Origin: Gnetum montanum
Lineage: Eukaryota; Streptophyta; Gnetopsida; Gnetales; Gnetaceae
DNA: 64,000 nt
Assembly (NCBI GenBank): GCA_015680685.1
Contig: MNCI01017582.1
Coordinates: 186,001-250,000 of the forward strand
Direction: 5' to 3'
In this document: positions 34,900-47,207 of the stretch, piece by piece
Position numbering within the stretch: position 1 is the first letter of the stretch
How the letters are laid out: every line of letters starts with the position of its first letter
The notes under the pieces: generated by a model
Database searches by the model: none
The model's input: only the letters and a program-made list of their open reading frames with translations
What the model was told of the DNA's origin: nothing
Position numbers and translations under genes: made by a program

Positions 34900-35375
34900 C
34901 TGACTAGATTAAGGTTGTCCACCTTCCTAGGAAATTATCTAATCCTGGAAGCCCTCTAATCTATCTCCAAATTGCTAGGAATGAGACATGAAAAGCTCTT
35001 CTGGACTCAAGTTTTGGAGTCAACTTAATATCACAAGAAATGTACAAAGCCTGGAACTTGCCTCCATTAAGGAAGAGCAATATTTGCCTAGAGTTGGCTA
35101 ACGAGTCCATCACTATTTCCTTGGGACTGGTGGAGAACATCATCACCACTATGTGTGGGTGGTCGTACCTAGCTGATTTCCTAGTGATACAATTGAATAA
35201 TGGTAAAGGGGACTTCCCAATAATAATGGGAAGGGCATGGCTAAGTACTATAGATGAATGCTTAGGAATCTGCGATCTTTCCCTAGAAATATCTAAGGAA
35301 AACACATTTGGAAAGATCGAGAAGAAGAAGGTTCCATGCATCGCATATAGTGATACAGGGTGCAATTGCATGTAG
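34900..35375 (+). pseudogene. A3 aspartic protease, decayed
   Basis: The reading ALLDSSFGVNLISQEMYKAW (about 34,992-35,053) is the retropepsin start with D-S-G changed to D-S-S. It continues SNICLELANE, VENIITTMCGWSYLADFLVI and GDFPIIMGRAWLSTIDE, which includes the flap-side and the late PIIMGRxWL motif of plant gypsy proteases. The part from 35,040 to 35,375 is one uninterrupted frame. Confidence 0.85.
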
Positions 35376-35930
35376 AAATCATGGGTTGTGCAAAGTTTAG
35401 CATTGCTTGCATGCAACCGGTGTGTACAAGACATTAATATACAAAAGTGCCTGTATGCAACAACCACACAACAAGAAGACACCTACTGGCTGATAACTGA
35501 TCAAGAGAAAAACTCATTAATGGGCATGGAACTAACTGAGGGAATAACTATGCTTACATCGAAAGCAAAGATGCACTAGAGCAAGTCTGTTGCCAACTTC
35601 CAAATCTTAACCTTGAAAACATCAACTAGGGGAAGTTGGAAATTCCTGAAAAATTCAAACAAGAGCCCCTAGAATTGAAACCATTGCCCACCGATATGGT
35701 ATATATGACCCTTGAAAATGGAAAACCACTAATCATCAATGTAAGGCTTTCTTTCAAACAAAAAGGAAGACTACTAAAAGTGATAAAAAAAGTGGTCAAA
35801 AGCCTTTGCCTGGTCATAATCCAAATTAACTGTAATAGATCCAAGGATATGCTAGCATAGGATTTACACTGACCCCTCCATGAAACCTCAAAAAAAACCA
35901 CAAAGGCAATTGAATCCAAAATTGAAGCAA
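35376..35930 (+). pseudogene. A3 protease-RT linker, decayed
   Basis: Coding-like plus-strand pieces (LGKLEIPEKFKQEPLELKPL-like reading at about 35,630-35,690, then LENGKPLIINVRLSFKQKG) link protease to RT. No catalytic motif is expected here. Frame changes occur near 35,590 and 35,860. Confidence 0.6.
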
Positions 35931-36765
35931 GTAGTAAAAGAAGAAATAGAATAGCTTCTTAAGGCTAGGTTCATATATCCCATTGATGATAGTGAATAGG
36001 TTAGCCCTCTAGTGATTGTGCCTAAAAAGGGAGGTAAATGGAGGGTGTTCATAGATTTTAGGCTGTTGAAGATGGCAACATTTAAGGATCATTTTCTATT
36101 GCCATTCGTTGACCAAGTCTTAGACACCATAGCAAGGAATCACTATTACAGTTTTTTGTATGGCTATAGTGGATACAACCAAATACGGATAGCCCTAGAA
36201 GGCCAAGCCAAGACAACATTCACTAGTCCTTGGGGAATTTTTGTGTATAAAAAAATATCGTTTGGCTTGTACAATGCTCCTACCACATTTCAACACCTAG
36301 TTCTAAGCATATTCCAACAGTGGATAGGGAATGAAGTGGAAGTCTTTATGGATGACTTCTCCACCTATGGAAAAAGTTTTGATTAAGCCTTGGACCAATT
36401 AGAGCAAGTACTGAAAAGATGCATAGAAATAAATTTAAGGATCAACTGGTAGAAAAGCCATTTAATGGTCCAAGAAGGCATAGTACTTGGGCATAAGGTT
36501 TCGCATGCAGGAATAGAGGTAGACCCAAATAAAATTAGGATCATCCAAGGAATCACCCAGCAATAGGAAACTATCAAAGACATTCAGTCATTCCTTGGAC
36601 ACACTAGCTACTATAGGAGATTCATTGAGAACTTCTTCAAGGTTGCCAAACCATTGGTAGAGTTAACAAAGAAGTACATATCATTTGAGTGGACTAGGGA
36701 ATGTGAATGAGAATTCCAAACTCTCAATCAAAATCTTGTAGAAACTCCCATTCTACAAGCTCCTA
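35931..36765 (+). pseudogene. A3 reverse transcriptase, nearly complete
   Basis: The frame shows VVKEEIE, then LLKARFIYPIDDSE, VSPLVIVPKKGGKWRVFIDF, FKDHFLLPFVDQVLD, YSFLYGYSGYNQIRIA, TTFTSPWGIFVYKKISFGLYNAPTTFQ and the intact active site VFMDDFSTYG (about 36,340-36,370). The thumb continues with LRINW, GIVLGHKVSHAGIEVDPNKI and IQSFLGHTSYYRRFIENF. Most of it is open in one frame; interrupting TAG, TAA and TGA codons stand at Gln or Trp positions (for example 36,385). Confidence 0.93.
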
Positions 36766-37120
36766 ACTAGTCCAGACCATTCCACATAATGACTAACGCA
36801 TCCAATTATGCTTTAGGAGCTATACTTACTACATCCACTATGCAAGTAGAAGTATCCGCGGTGCACAACTTAACTACACAACTATAGAAAAAGAACTAAT
36901 GAATGTAGTGTTTGCACTGGATAAGTTTAGCCACTATGTGTTAAGTTACAAAGTGTTCATCCATACAAATCATAGTGCAATCTTGTTCCTCATGAACAAG
37001 CCAACGGTTAGCCCTTGTATTATACGATGGATGGTAATCCTACAAGATTTTGATCTAATGATGATCGATTGAAAGGACACCAAGAACGTAGTTGTAGATC
37101 ATTTATCTTAGTTGCACTGG
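36766..37120 (+). pseudogene. A3 RNase H, decayed; catalytic Asp replaced
   Basis: The block normally read DASDYAxGAxL is TNASNYALGAIL here (about 36,790-36,825), so the first catalytic Asp is Asn. After a short frame disturbance the reading resumes YTTIEKELMNVVFALDKFSHYVL and FIHTNHSAILFLMNK, where the Asp of YTDH is Asn. It ends VVVDHLSQL. Both substitutions fit G-to-A decay. Confidence 0.87.
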
Positions 37121-38563
37121 GATAGCAAAGAGGATGAATATGTAATGTCTAATCATTTTCCTGATGAAGCCCTCTTTGTCGATGTAGTGAATAACCAACC
37201 CACGGAGACAAACTAGTATAGTAGTATTCTCACCTATCTCCTTACTCAACAAACACCACAAGAGCTGGACTTTAGGAAGAAACAACAGTTTCTTCATAGA
37301 TCCAAGCACTTCATGGAGATCAATGGACAACTTTACAAAGTGTGTCCTGATGGCTTGGTTCAATGGTGCATGCCCAAGGTAGACCATTTGAGAGTTCTCT
37401 AAGATTCTCATGAGGGCCCTTGTGGGGGTCACTATGTGGTGAGATGAATGGCTATTAAGATCTTACTTGTAGGATATTACTGGCCAACATTATTTCAGAA
37501 TGTCCATCAATTTATCCGATCTTGTGAGCACTACCAACATGATGGGGGAATGACTACTACAATGGAGGGTCCGCAACAATGGATTCAACCTTTAGAACCC
37601 TTCGACATTTGGGAAATAGACTTTATGGGACCCATTACATCAATGTCTAATGGAAAAGCTTACATTGTAGTTGTTGTAGACTATCTTATGAAATGGGCTG
37701 AAGCAGCTACTGTTATAGACTGCACATCATCTACAACTGCATGATTTGTCCAACGACAAATCGTAAATAGGTTTAGTGTGTCGTGTATACTTATTTCAAA
37801 TAATGGAACACACTTCATAGGTGTAACTTTTCAGAATTTAATGCAACTCTTAGGGGTTGAACATAAATAGACTACACCTTATCTCCCCCAAGCTAGCAAA
37901 CAAGCTGAGGTCACCAACAAGGAGATCACTAAAATATTAACTAGAACAATTAGCAAGTATAGGCGAGACTGGAGCACTAAACTGAATGATGCTCTTTGGG
38001 CATACCTCTCCACCTGGAAACTCCCTATAGGCTATTCTCCCTATAAGCTAGTATATGAAAAGCTTCCAATGCTTCCAATTCAAACTAAGCTCCACACACT
38101 ATCAATGGCTTGTGACCTCCACCTCGATCTTGATCTAGCAAAAAAACAAAGGTTGGAAACTTTAAACGTTTTGGATGAAAACTAATTAGCTACCCTATCA
38201 TCAAATGAGTTGCACAAGGCATATAACAAGCAATGTCATGACTTGAAGATTTGAAAGGTTAGGTATCAACCAGGAGATAAGGTTCTCTATTGGAATCCCA
38301 CACATGTGCCACAATGCATAAAATTTCAAACACTGTGGGAAGGACCTTACATTATTCATTCAACCTTTTCTTCAAGGGCCATGATCATATACAAACCTGA
38401 GAGCCCTGATAAGAGATTATTATTCAATGTGCAACAGACTAAACCCTTCCATGAACTTAGAATGGCCAGTGCGCATAATACCTCTGAGAAGGGACAACCC
38501 TGCTCACTATTTCAGATCTCCTCCTTCCAACTAAGTCATGGGGGAGACAGCCACCTCTACTAA
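37121..38563 (+). pseudogene. A3 integrase, decayed
   Basis: The zinc-binding region reads HEGPCGGHYV (both His kept) and SCEHYQ (second Cys of C-x2-C is Tyr). The catalytic core shows FDIWEIDFMGPI (first Asp kept), LISNNGTHF (second Asp is Asn, normally SDNGTHF) and AEVTNKEITKIL (Glu kept). The C-terminal tail PGDKVLYWNPTHVP and LWEGPYIIHSTF, then LFNVQQTKPFHE is typical, ending near a stop at 38,561. Internal stops include 37,386, 37,742 and 37,868. Confidence 0.92.
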
Positions 38564-40454
38564 CCATTTGAGGCCCTCAATCCCTTTTTAAGTTTTTGTT
38601 TTACACATTTTTTTTACAAATTTCTTTAACTTTTCTTGTTTTTATTTTGCAACATCGTTTATACTTTTTCATTTCTTTGTGTGACTATTTATTTTTGTTT
38701 TTTCTTTGTTTGTTATTTTTGTTTTGTTAGATTTGTCACCTAATAATTTTTTTTAATGGTGGTATGAACTGTATTCTATTGATTGCTAATGTTTGGTTTT
38801 TACCTTTGAGTTATAATGTTGATACTAAGGTATGGTTCTTTTGATATAATAGGCAATGAGTCCACGTCATCCATGCATCCATGAATTTCTATGATCTCTC
38901 TTGTCTTGAAACTGTACAGTCCCTTTCTTTAATAATAAAACTATTAACAAATTGGTGATTGGAAATTTCTCAAACTAAGGAAGGACTCAAAGATTGAAAA
39001 GGGTGTGACTTCAAGGGGATTTGATGCATTTGTGCTGGCTATTCTCTTGGTGCTTGGATGTTTTCTTCTTGAGTTTTCCTTACCATTCCAACATTGCTCC
39101 ATTATTGGGAAGCTAAGCCAATAAAAATAAGTCTTTTCATGGTGTGGCTCTCACACAACAAAACACAAAAACTATAAGAATTCAAAGCACACCCCTTAGA
39201 CAAAATAATTATTTGGGCTACAAGAACTAGTTATGGAACTAAACAAACACATTCCCTCTAGCTAAGGCCCTCTCTCGCTTCCTACTTTCCCCTTTCTTAT
39301 TTTCTCAGAATGGTGGTGACTCTTTGGCGAAAGCATTCTTGTTACTTCAAGTGGATGGATTGGCCAAGTGTATTAATGTGAAGTCACTGTATGTGGATTT
39401 TTTGAGGCTAGATTTGGAATGAGATCTACTCAGTCACATTAACCATACATACACAAGGGGCTATACACCACCCTCTTCTTGGGACTTCATTCTCTTATCC
39501 TCATCATTTTTTCTCCATTTTCCACCTCATTGTCGATTGTATCAGTAGTCTATATTTTGGTTGATGCATTGTTTACTTTTTGGTAAATTCTTGTGGTTAA
39601 GGCTTTAACTCTTGCTTCCAAATGACATTTCTAGAGCCTAAGAACTCTTTGAATGTGGGATTTTCAGGGCATCAAGGGAATGAGCTTGCTTTTGGAAGGA
39701 TGCACTGGCATTCCTATTTGGTGCACCAATTAACTTCTTTCCCTTAAACATTACTACAATCAACATTTTGTTTGTTCATTCCCATCTCTTACATCCATTT
39801 CATTGGCATTTTCATCATTTCTTTTTCTCCATCTTTCTTACTCCTTATATTTCTCCATTCTATTACTACCAGAGGATCGCTCTTAGTCATGGGGGCATTG
39901 CTCCAAATTTTTCAATTTTCCTAACCCCTACACCTTGGGTAGTCACTAGTGTTATATCTCTAGGATTCATATTAGCCATATCACAACTTAGCCAATGGAC
40001 CTTACACCAAGGCAAGGTATCAACTGTATTGTGATTTACTTATCCTTTTCTCATACGTGACTGTGTTGTGTGTGTAGATGGCAATCATATAGCAATGGAC
40101 TGGATCTGGAGGAAACACTCAAGATGGATTGCTGCTAGAATAGTCATGCAAGGAATAAGACTGATGGTGTGGTTATAGATGAACAATGGAAGGTGCAACC
40201 CTGACATCTGCAGCAACACGTCTTCTTCTTTTCTCTCTCTCTCTTCTCTCTCAACTGCCAAACAAGGCTGGATGTCAATTGTGTATAGTATTCATTCTTG
40301 TAGTCATGAACACTAATATTTTCATGTATTGTAATGATTGATCCATTCACATGTCATCCCATTCACCAGTAGTGTCATTCAAGTCAATAATCCCATACCT
40401 TCCCAATATTTTGTAAAGAACTCAAGGACGCATTTTCATTCAGTCATGGGGGTA
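38564..40454 (+). other. A3 3' region between integrase and LTR
   Basis: About 1.9 kb with no recognised protein. It starts T-rich (38,590-38,760), then has some coding-like patches (GFDAFVLAILLVLGCFLLEF at about 39,022-39,081, hydrophobic; an 88-codon frame at 39,768-40,034). A pyrimidine run of CT repeats lies at about 40,219-40,254. The hydrophobic patches could be remnants of the Athila env-like ORF, but this is a guess. A short purine tract (CATGGGGGTA) ends the region just before the LTR. Confidence 0.45.
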
Positions 40455-41232
40455 TGATGAGCCACGATATCACATACGCAATATCGTATCTTTCACGCGA
40501 TATCACATCCTGCCTCATCTTCTATAAATAAGAGGTAACACCCTTGGTTCCACATAGTTATATTTAGACCCTTAACTAGATTCTTGTAGTTTTGTTATTC
40601 CATAGTTAGAATTATTTCTATGTGCCCATAGTAGGAGTCATAGAGTGAACGGATCTTTATTCGAGCAATTTGTACCTAAACACAATTTTGTGTATAGCAA
40701 TAAAGATGAACTTTATGATAAACCTTGTAGCATACAGATTAAGCTAATTAGTAATTAATTATTGTTTAATTCTTTCCTAGTTAATTAATATCTTTCTTAA
40801 CTTTCAAGCCCTTTAGTTAAATACACTTAGTACAACCACTTCGAGCATGCGTGTAGCGCTTGGTAACCTAGTAATGATTAGCATTTGGTAATCCCAGCAG
40901 CATTGCACTGGTTCAAGATGTGTATGGCAAGTGGGAATGGATACTGGTGTTAGGAACATTTAGAAACTAGTTAATGTAAGTTAGTCACTTAGTTCTCTCT
41001 CCTTTTCTTTATTAGTAGAAGACATAAAATGACAAAAAGCTATAAAAATTATATGCCTCAAAACATAACCATACAACTATGACAATACAAGTAAGTTTGG
41101 GAAGACAATGATTAATTAACCTTGAGTGTTCCATTAAGACGTGTAAGCACTTAGTCCTTGGAGTTCGACCAGATTGTGCATGAAATGCTCATATTCGTAT
41201 GGTTGAGTGTAGGGGTACCTCACCACTCATCA
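40455..41232 (+). repeat. 3' LTR of A3
   Basis: 778 bp, the same termini and TATA box (40,523-40,530) as the 5' copy. The GATATC-type repeats near the start are kept here and retain more CpG (CACGCGATATC). Confidence 0.95.
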
Positions 41233-41900
41233 CTAAGTTATATAGATTAACTAAAAAATTCATATTTGCAAATGTATAAGAGTCTAACACAATGTAATTA
41301 GCAAGGTATAAAGCTTTCTCTAACTAAACCAATATATCCTTAACAATGCCTTTTTGATAAATAGTAATATTAGTAGGTACAATATGATCATAACCCAATT
41401 ACTGATAAATCTAAAATGACATAATATTTATGCTAGCCCTAAGATCTACTAATGCATGATGAAATTTTATATTACAAATCATACATGTAATCATAGGACT
41501 AATAGGATCTATCGCCTTTTTAAGCATCCTAGTCTTCAAAATATTTCTAATGTTTTCAGCAAGGCTAACATGCTTAGGTATTCTAATTTTCTTCTTCATT
41601 GAACACCACTCCTTAAGGTATTTATCATATTAGGGAGTAATCCCAATAGCGCTTAATAATGGAACATGTAAAGTGATAGCTTTAAAAAGCTTCTCAAGTT
41701 GCTTGTCATCAATCATATTTGATTCCAATCTATGAGTAAAAGGTTCCTATGGAGAAAAGGAATTATGAGTTCCTCTAAAGTAATCTTTGGATCAAGTGCT
41801 TCCTTCATAGGAAGTCCCTTTGAAAATATTCTTTTAGATTCCCCCTCTAATTCCCTATTCTCAACAGTCCTCTGATAAATAGTTTGAAGATCAACCACTC
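41233..41900 (-). pseudogene. A2 aspartic protease, decayed
   Basis: The minus strand has KKIRIPKHVSLAENI, then ITCMICNIKFHHALVDLRASINIMSF (41,500-41,411). This is the Athila/Tat protease block ALxDLGASINLMP with Gly changed to Arg; the catalytic Asp is kept. It continues VPTNITIYQKGIVKDILV and LANYIVLDSYT toward 41,233, where A3 interrupts it. An upstream frame, EALDPKITLEELIIPF (about 41,800-41,750), is the gag-protease linker. Confidence 0.82.
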
Positions 41901-42029
41901 TACCAATTCAAGTTACTACATTACATTGATCACTATTAGATGAAGAAACCATATGTAGTTCTTATCTTCCTTGATAGTTAGGATTTCATTCTATTTGTCC
42001 TAGTAATGTGTCCTTGGGTTGTAAGGCTT

Positions 42030-44250
42030 GAATAAGCTTAATTATATGATTATTTTATTACTACAAAGTAGGTTGCAAGTTTTTATTTTGTTGTAACATT
42101 TGCTATTGAAACTCATGATTTTGATTAGATCTCCAAGATTGGTTGAAATTTGTATTATTATTTTAATAATTGGGCCAAAATGAAGAATGTGATTAGAAGT
42201 TTTTGGTTTGATTAGGATTCCATCCCCTACCTTGTGAATTTGTATTCCTCCCCTATCCACTTTGACTACCTATAACATTTTCTTATTCTTTAATGAAAGG
42301 TAAAATGGGACAATGATGAGTCATGTGAAATCTCTCCACAAATTACACAAGCATAAGAAAAATCCATATCTCTAGCCTATAGTTGGTTAGTATCGTGAAT
42401 TTCCTCATTCATATGAACTAATGATGCTTGTTATGGGTATTGGAATGATTAACCTTGCATATTAGTATTAAATGACATGGATAAAGATGATAATTTATTA
42501 TTCACCTCTTCAATTTATTTTGCCAAGCTATTCATCATAGTATGTTCTAGCATATTTGTTTTTTTATTAATAGGTAAACTCTTAATCTAATTCATTGTTT
42601 CATCTAACACATCGAACACTGCTTCCAGTGTCATTTTCAAAATTGTACAATCATAACAAAATCAATACTCTATCATGTAATAGGGGTCAAACCATCAATA
42701 AAAAATCCTAACAATTGACATTCTAAAAAATCATGATCAGGATTCCTTACCCTGATGTCTTTAAAATGATCCCAAGCCTATTCATAAGTTTCATTTTATT
42801 TTTGTTGAAAGCCTAAAAGTTGTTTCTTATGTAGATGGATTTTTGTAGAAGATAAAAATAAATTCAAAAATGCATTTTTAGAACCTTTTCATGATTGGCT
42901 AGAACATTACTTTAATGACCTATACTAGGATAATGCACAATCCCTAAATTTAAAAGAAAAAACACTCATCTTAGTATGTTCTATAATGTTGTTACCACAT
43001 GTAACTATTAGTGTTTCAAATGCTTGAATATGATAATATGGATCTCCATCATCTATACCATAGAATTGAGGAAATGCTAATAAGTTTTTAATCTCAACAA
43101 CTTGACTAGTAGGCAACAAAAGGTGGAAGAGAGTAGCTATTGATTTCCTCCCCATTAAATCTTTTAATGAAAGTTGATTAAGTAGTCCTTGATAAGGAAC
43201 TTAATTCTGAAATTGCAAAAATTGATTAAATTGTTTTCCTAGAGGTACTAAATGATGAGGTAATGGGTGTTGTATTTGATGCAATCCTTGATGTGAAATT
43301 TGTGATTGAGACATAGATTGTGTTTGGGAAGTCTACTCATTGAATATGGATTGAATATTTTAAGGACTATCCATTAATAATTGGTTAGTAAAATATGGTT
43401 CTTGTTGTTGTACTTGCATAAATGTAGTTTGATATGGCATTGATGGTTGAAAATTTGTGTAACCAAACATACGAATATGTTGTGAGAGTAAAAGAAATAG
43501 TAGGTTGTGTTACCAATTGATGAATTAGAGCTACATTCAGATACTTCATATATATTGTAAGTTATCCTAGTTGAGAAAATATTGGAGAAACATTTGATGT
43601 GTTGAGTACTTAGGTTGAAATAGGAAAAGAGTGAGAAATCATTGGATTAGACAATGGTGTCCATGTATTATGAGTAGCTTGTATCAAAGCATTTAACAAT
43701 GTTAGATGATTGGTTTGGAAAGCTGCTAATGTAATTTTTGTTAATAAAAATAATTAGGTGGATCATTAGAAGTATTAGTAGAATACATAGCATAAACTTG
43801 TGAAGGAATAGATTGAAGATAAGAAGATGGACTCTTCATTTGTGTGGATAAGGCAAAGGTTGATTGAGTTGATATAGCACAACCTAATCGATCTTTAGTA
43901 TTTAAAACTAATGTACCAAATTCAAATTTAGTAGGTATAGCAACAGTCATAGATACTTGATTGAGTTGATTAGCATTAGGAAATAGGACTAAAAACTGAC
44001 TTCCACTTGTAGTAATAGTAACCAAAATATTAAGTCTATCTACCACTAGAATTTTAGTGCCTATACTCATAGAAGTTTCTAGATCTACCTAACAGCTTTT
44101 TTGTCCTTCCTACCATAGTGAACTTTGGCCCTTTTTCCCTTTGAAGTTCCATGATGAAGATGAATCTTTTGATGATATTGAAATCTTCTTATTCCTTTTC
44201 TTGGGTACATATGAGGAAGAAATAGTATCACATACCAATCTTTGGCCTTT
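42030..44250 (-). pseudogene. A2 gag, decayed
   Basis: The minus strand shows an N-terminal part (44,070-43,741), then LLAFPQFYGIDDGDPYYHIQAFETL (43,090-43,020), HTKMSVFSFKFRDCAL, FLNLFLSSTKIHLHKKQLLGF, WDHFKDI and DFLECQLLGFFIDGL (down to about 42,690). This is the conserved Athila/Tat capsid pattern (FxGxxxEDPYxHI, then LFPFSLxDxA, FLxxFFPxxK, WERFKxLL and FYxGL). The nucleocapsid near 42,340-42,300 has lost its Cys residues. Confidence 0.83.
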
Positions 44251-44569
44251 CTCATGAATCCAAATCATAAAACTACAAAGAAATAATAGATAAAAAGAAA
44301 AAAAAGAAAAGAATTAAAATCCAAGTCTACTATAAAAATCATTGAGTGTGAACAGGTCCTTCATCAATCATCAGTATCTTTAAATTAATAAGAAACATCT
44401 ACACATCAATCAATGTTACATAAAATTATAATAGTTTTAATAAACACTATTTGATAAACCAATTCAAATCCATAGAAATGATTATAATATCACTAGAAAG
44501 AAAAAATAAAATAATTTTTGAATCTAGAAAATATCACCATAACCCACAACTATTACAATTATGTCAAAA

Positions 44570-45484
44570 TGTTATATTGTTTTCTAGTCTTCATTTAGTA
44601 GTTCTTGTGCTTTAGAACATGGAAATAAATCAAATGAAAGACCATGGGTTACATGAGGATAAGGTGCAAAAATTATGGTGAAGAATACATAACATAAATT
44701 CATTCTAACAAAAATTCTCAAGAATAACTCTCAATACCACAATCATGAATTATTTTCATCTTAATCTATAAGAATATCTACCTCCTCTATATCTATGTGT
44801 ATCCACATTTTATCTCTATCTCCAAATTTCCTCTTGTAGTTATTCTTCAAAGCATTGCAAAAATAGCTTTGATTGACAATTAGATTAACTTTTGGCTAGC
44901 CTGGTATGAGTCACAACTAGGTCATAGCTCCTTGTCCAAATAAGAACCTCTAAGTCCATCAACTGCTACAAGCTACTATGACTAGTAGTCTTACTTGACT
45001 ATCCCTAATAGTTGAATATAAAAATCCAAATAGTCAAATCGCTAAACTAAGTAGGAAAGATTCATAATGACTGCAACATGGATGCTAGCCATTGGAGCTT
45101 GCATTGATGGAAATTCTTTTCTATCTCCCATTAAAATGCAAGTGGTTGTGAGTGAAATGATGAAGAAACTATAAGCTATGGGCTCATGCTAGTCGTATGA
45201 GATGGTTGTTCCTCATCCAACACAAATACAACTGCTAAACGATCACTATCTCCACTTGAAGCTAACTCCACTTTGCTCTTTGGCCTTCAAGGCTATAATT
45301 CAGCTCTAGACAAATATGGGATGGGAATTGTTTCCTCTGATGAGTTTCAATTTGATTAAAACACATCTTATGAGTTGGGATACTTAGATTAAAATGGTTG
45401 TGGATTACAGGAGCACCCAGTAGCCCACCAAAGCTTACAAAATAAGGAAACAAAGCTCAAAGAGCATCAATTCACATCCTAACA
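44570..45484 (-). repeat. 5' LTR of A2
   Basis: A 915-bp copy of 22,407-23,347, starting TGTTATATTG and ending CCTAACA on the plus strand. On the minus strand the bases after it, TTTTGACATAATTG, might be a badly decayed Athila-type primer-binding site, but the match is weak. Confidence 0.88.
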
Positions 45485-46065
45485 ATGCATAATCTCAGAA
45501 TATCATCCTTCTTCTTAATAAAGAGTACTATTGCATTCTTATGTGAGACACTTGATCATATCATATGTTTATCAGTCAATTATTGAATCTATATTTAACT
45601 TCCACAAGTTCCATGGGAGACATCCTATAAGATGGTTTGAAAATTAATTATGTTTCAAACTTGAGAGTGATATCAAACTTAATCTCCTTATTCAAAGTTA
45701 ACACAAGAATTTATTTCTTAAACATATTTAATAATTATTGTATCACTATAATCTATTCCATATCCTACATAGGATCATCATAAAGTAAAACCATGTAAAA
45801 ATTATGGCATTTCTTACATAACTATTTAAACTTCTTACATGTCACTAAGTTGAGTTTGATTTATCTAATTTTTTTTTGAATTATAGCTTCTTCTCCACAA
45901 AGAGGTTGAAATTTGAAAGTATTATTCCTATAATTTTAAAATTCTACATACTTAGAAAATCAATCCATTCCAAAAATCACATGATACTTCCTAATGTGCA
46001 TAACTATGGGGTCACTATCCCATTGGAAATCCTAAATCTATACTTTGGTTAATGGTAACATCTCT
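45485..46065 (-). pseudogene. C1 protease end and reverse transcriptase N-terminus
   Basis: The minus strand reads IFGMDWFSKYVEF (about 45,985-45,947), the late protease motif of chromoviruses. Then comes a linker with MELVEVKYRF, where the family has YRMxPxELxELKxQL, and SVSHKNAIVLFIKKKDD (about 45,555-45,505), where the family has SxSPWGAPVLFVKKKDGS. It ends at R-L-C-I exactly at the A2 junction. The C-terminal half of the enzyme starts at 22,406. Confidence 0.85.
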
Positions 46066-47170
46066 TTAACTACTAGAAAAGAAGAGATATTTAATTCAAG
46101 CATTTATAGGAAAAACCAAAAAGGTAACTATGAAGTTGTAAGTTAAGTTAATTATAAGTTGAATAAGAATATAGGAAATTCTTAATTTGCATGGTGAATG
46201 TAAAGAACCAATCAATTTGCTACTAGTTTTTCTTAATTTTATTTAATAGGATTGGTTTTATTTTGTAGATCTAGTTTCTTTTTCATGCTTCTTATTGATG
46301 TATTATAATCCTAAAATTCTGAATTGAATGTAGTTTTCTTTCATACTATCTTCTTTTATTGTTATCCAACCACTATAGATCTAGATTTATCTTCTTCATA
46401 AAAAAAACGCTATGAGTTAACTCCCACTCTAGCATGTTCCTTAAGCTTGACTCTTGGGTTACCTAGTAATAGGCTAACTTATCGATGTAATATGTCTAAT
46501 AATTTTTTTAAATCATTTCTTTATTGTAACCAACTTATTATCTCAAAATAAGTTACACAATGCTCATGTTGAATATCTTCCTTCAATTACATTGTTACTA
46601 AAGTCTCCTAATCCTTAACTTCCATGAAGGCCACCACTCAAATCACTTAAGGAGAAACCAATATTATTATAACTATGAATGGTTTCCATTCTAGAATCTT
46701 TGAATAAAAATATAAACATGATGAATTGTTGTTAAAACTCAGTTTCTCAAATGTTGTTCAGTCATAAGTCTCCTTAGAATAAGTTACAAACTACTTTAGT
46801 TAAACCCCATCATAATGTTGGCTTAAAAAGTTAAGATAATCTTCTAACATTTTTTATCAAATACTATCATTAATGAATTTCTACCTAGATTAACATCCAT
46901 AAGCTTGGTAAATTGCAAATATGATTATTATCTAGTGGCATATACCCAATAATTGAAAACTTCCTAGCTTCTCTTAGTTATACAAATTTGATTAGAAAAT
47001 CTTTCAAATTATTCTAAGTAAACAAATCAAATACATTTGATTATAGTACCCACCTCACTTTTACTATGCACTTTGATATCTAAATAATAGAACAAAGTAC
47101 TTCAAAAATCTTTTTATTATTAGAAAATTCTCCATCTTTTCTAATTGTTGACTCATCAAAAATCATAATT
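46066..47170 (-). pseudogene. C1 gag, strongly decayed
   Basis: About 1.1 kb between the primer-binding site and protease. The minus strand is coding-like in patches but frames change often, and I cannot point to an intact capsid or zinc-knuckle motif. The call rests on position inside C1. Confidence 0.5.
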
Positions 47171-47191
47171 TGAAAAATACTTATCAAATCT

Positions 47192-47205
47192 TTAGCTCTA
47201 ATATC
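47192..47205 (-). promoter_or_regulatory. C1 primer-binding site (tRNA-iMet type)
   Basis: The minus strand reads TTTGATATTAGAGC, matching TTGGTATCAGAGC apart from transitions and one extra T. It sits directly after the 5' LTR end (GGGCTCTTATA) and fixes the orientation of C1. Confidence 0.7.
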
Positions 47206-47207
47206 AA

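Larger units (their letters stand above)
31452..41232 (+). mobile_element. A3: complete Athila-type Ty3/gypsy element nested in A2
   Basis: Both LTRs (31,452-32,232 and 40,455-41,232) begin TGATGAGCC and end CCACTCATCA. The 5-bp target duplication CTAAG (31,447-31,451 and 41,233-41,237) is perfect. An Athila-type primer-binding site follows the 5' LTR and a GGGGG-containing purine tract precedes the 3' LTR. Gag, protease, reverse transcriptase, RNase H and integrase read on the plus strand. The LTRs differ at roughly one base in nine by eye, so A3 is younger than its hosts, though its frames are still broken. Total length is 9,781 bp. Confidence 0.95.
22407..45484 (-). mobile_element. A2: Athila/Tat-like Ty3/gypsy element nested in C1
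   Basis: LTRs at 22,407-23,347 and 44,570-45,484 both start TGTTATA-like and end CCTAACA. Target-site copies ATTCA (22,402-22,406) and ATGCA (45,485-45,489) match at four of five bases. Gag, protease, reverse transcriptase, RNase H and integrase all read on the minus strand in the order of the Athila/Tat lineage. Without its own two insertions (A3 and a solo LTR) A2 would be about 12.3 kb. A long 3' region of about 4 kb after integrase contains a further ORF, as in Athila. Confidence 0.88.

Noticed and set aside
34961-35482. Minus-strand 173-codon frame
   Set aside because: It lies antisense to the clearly recognisable A3 protease.
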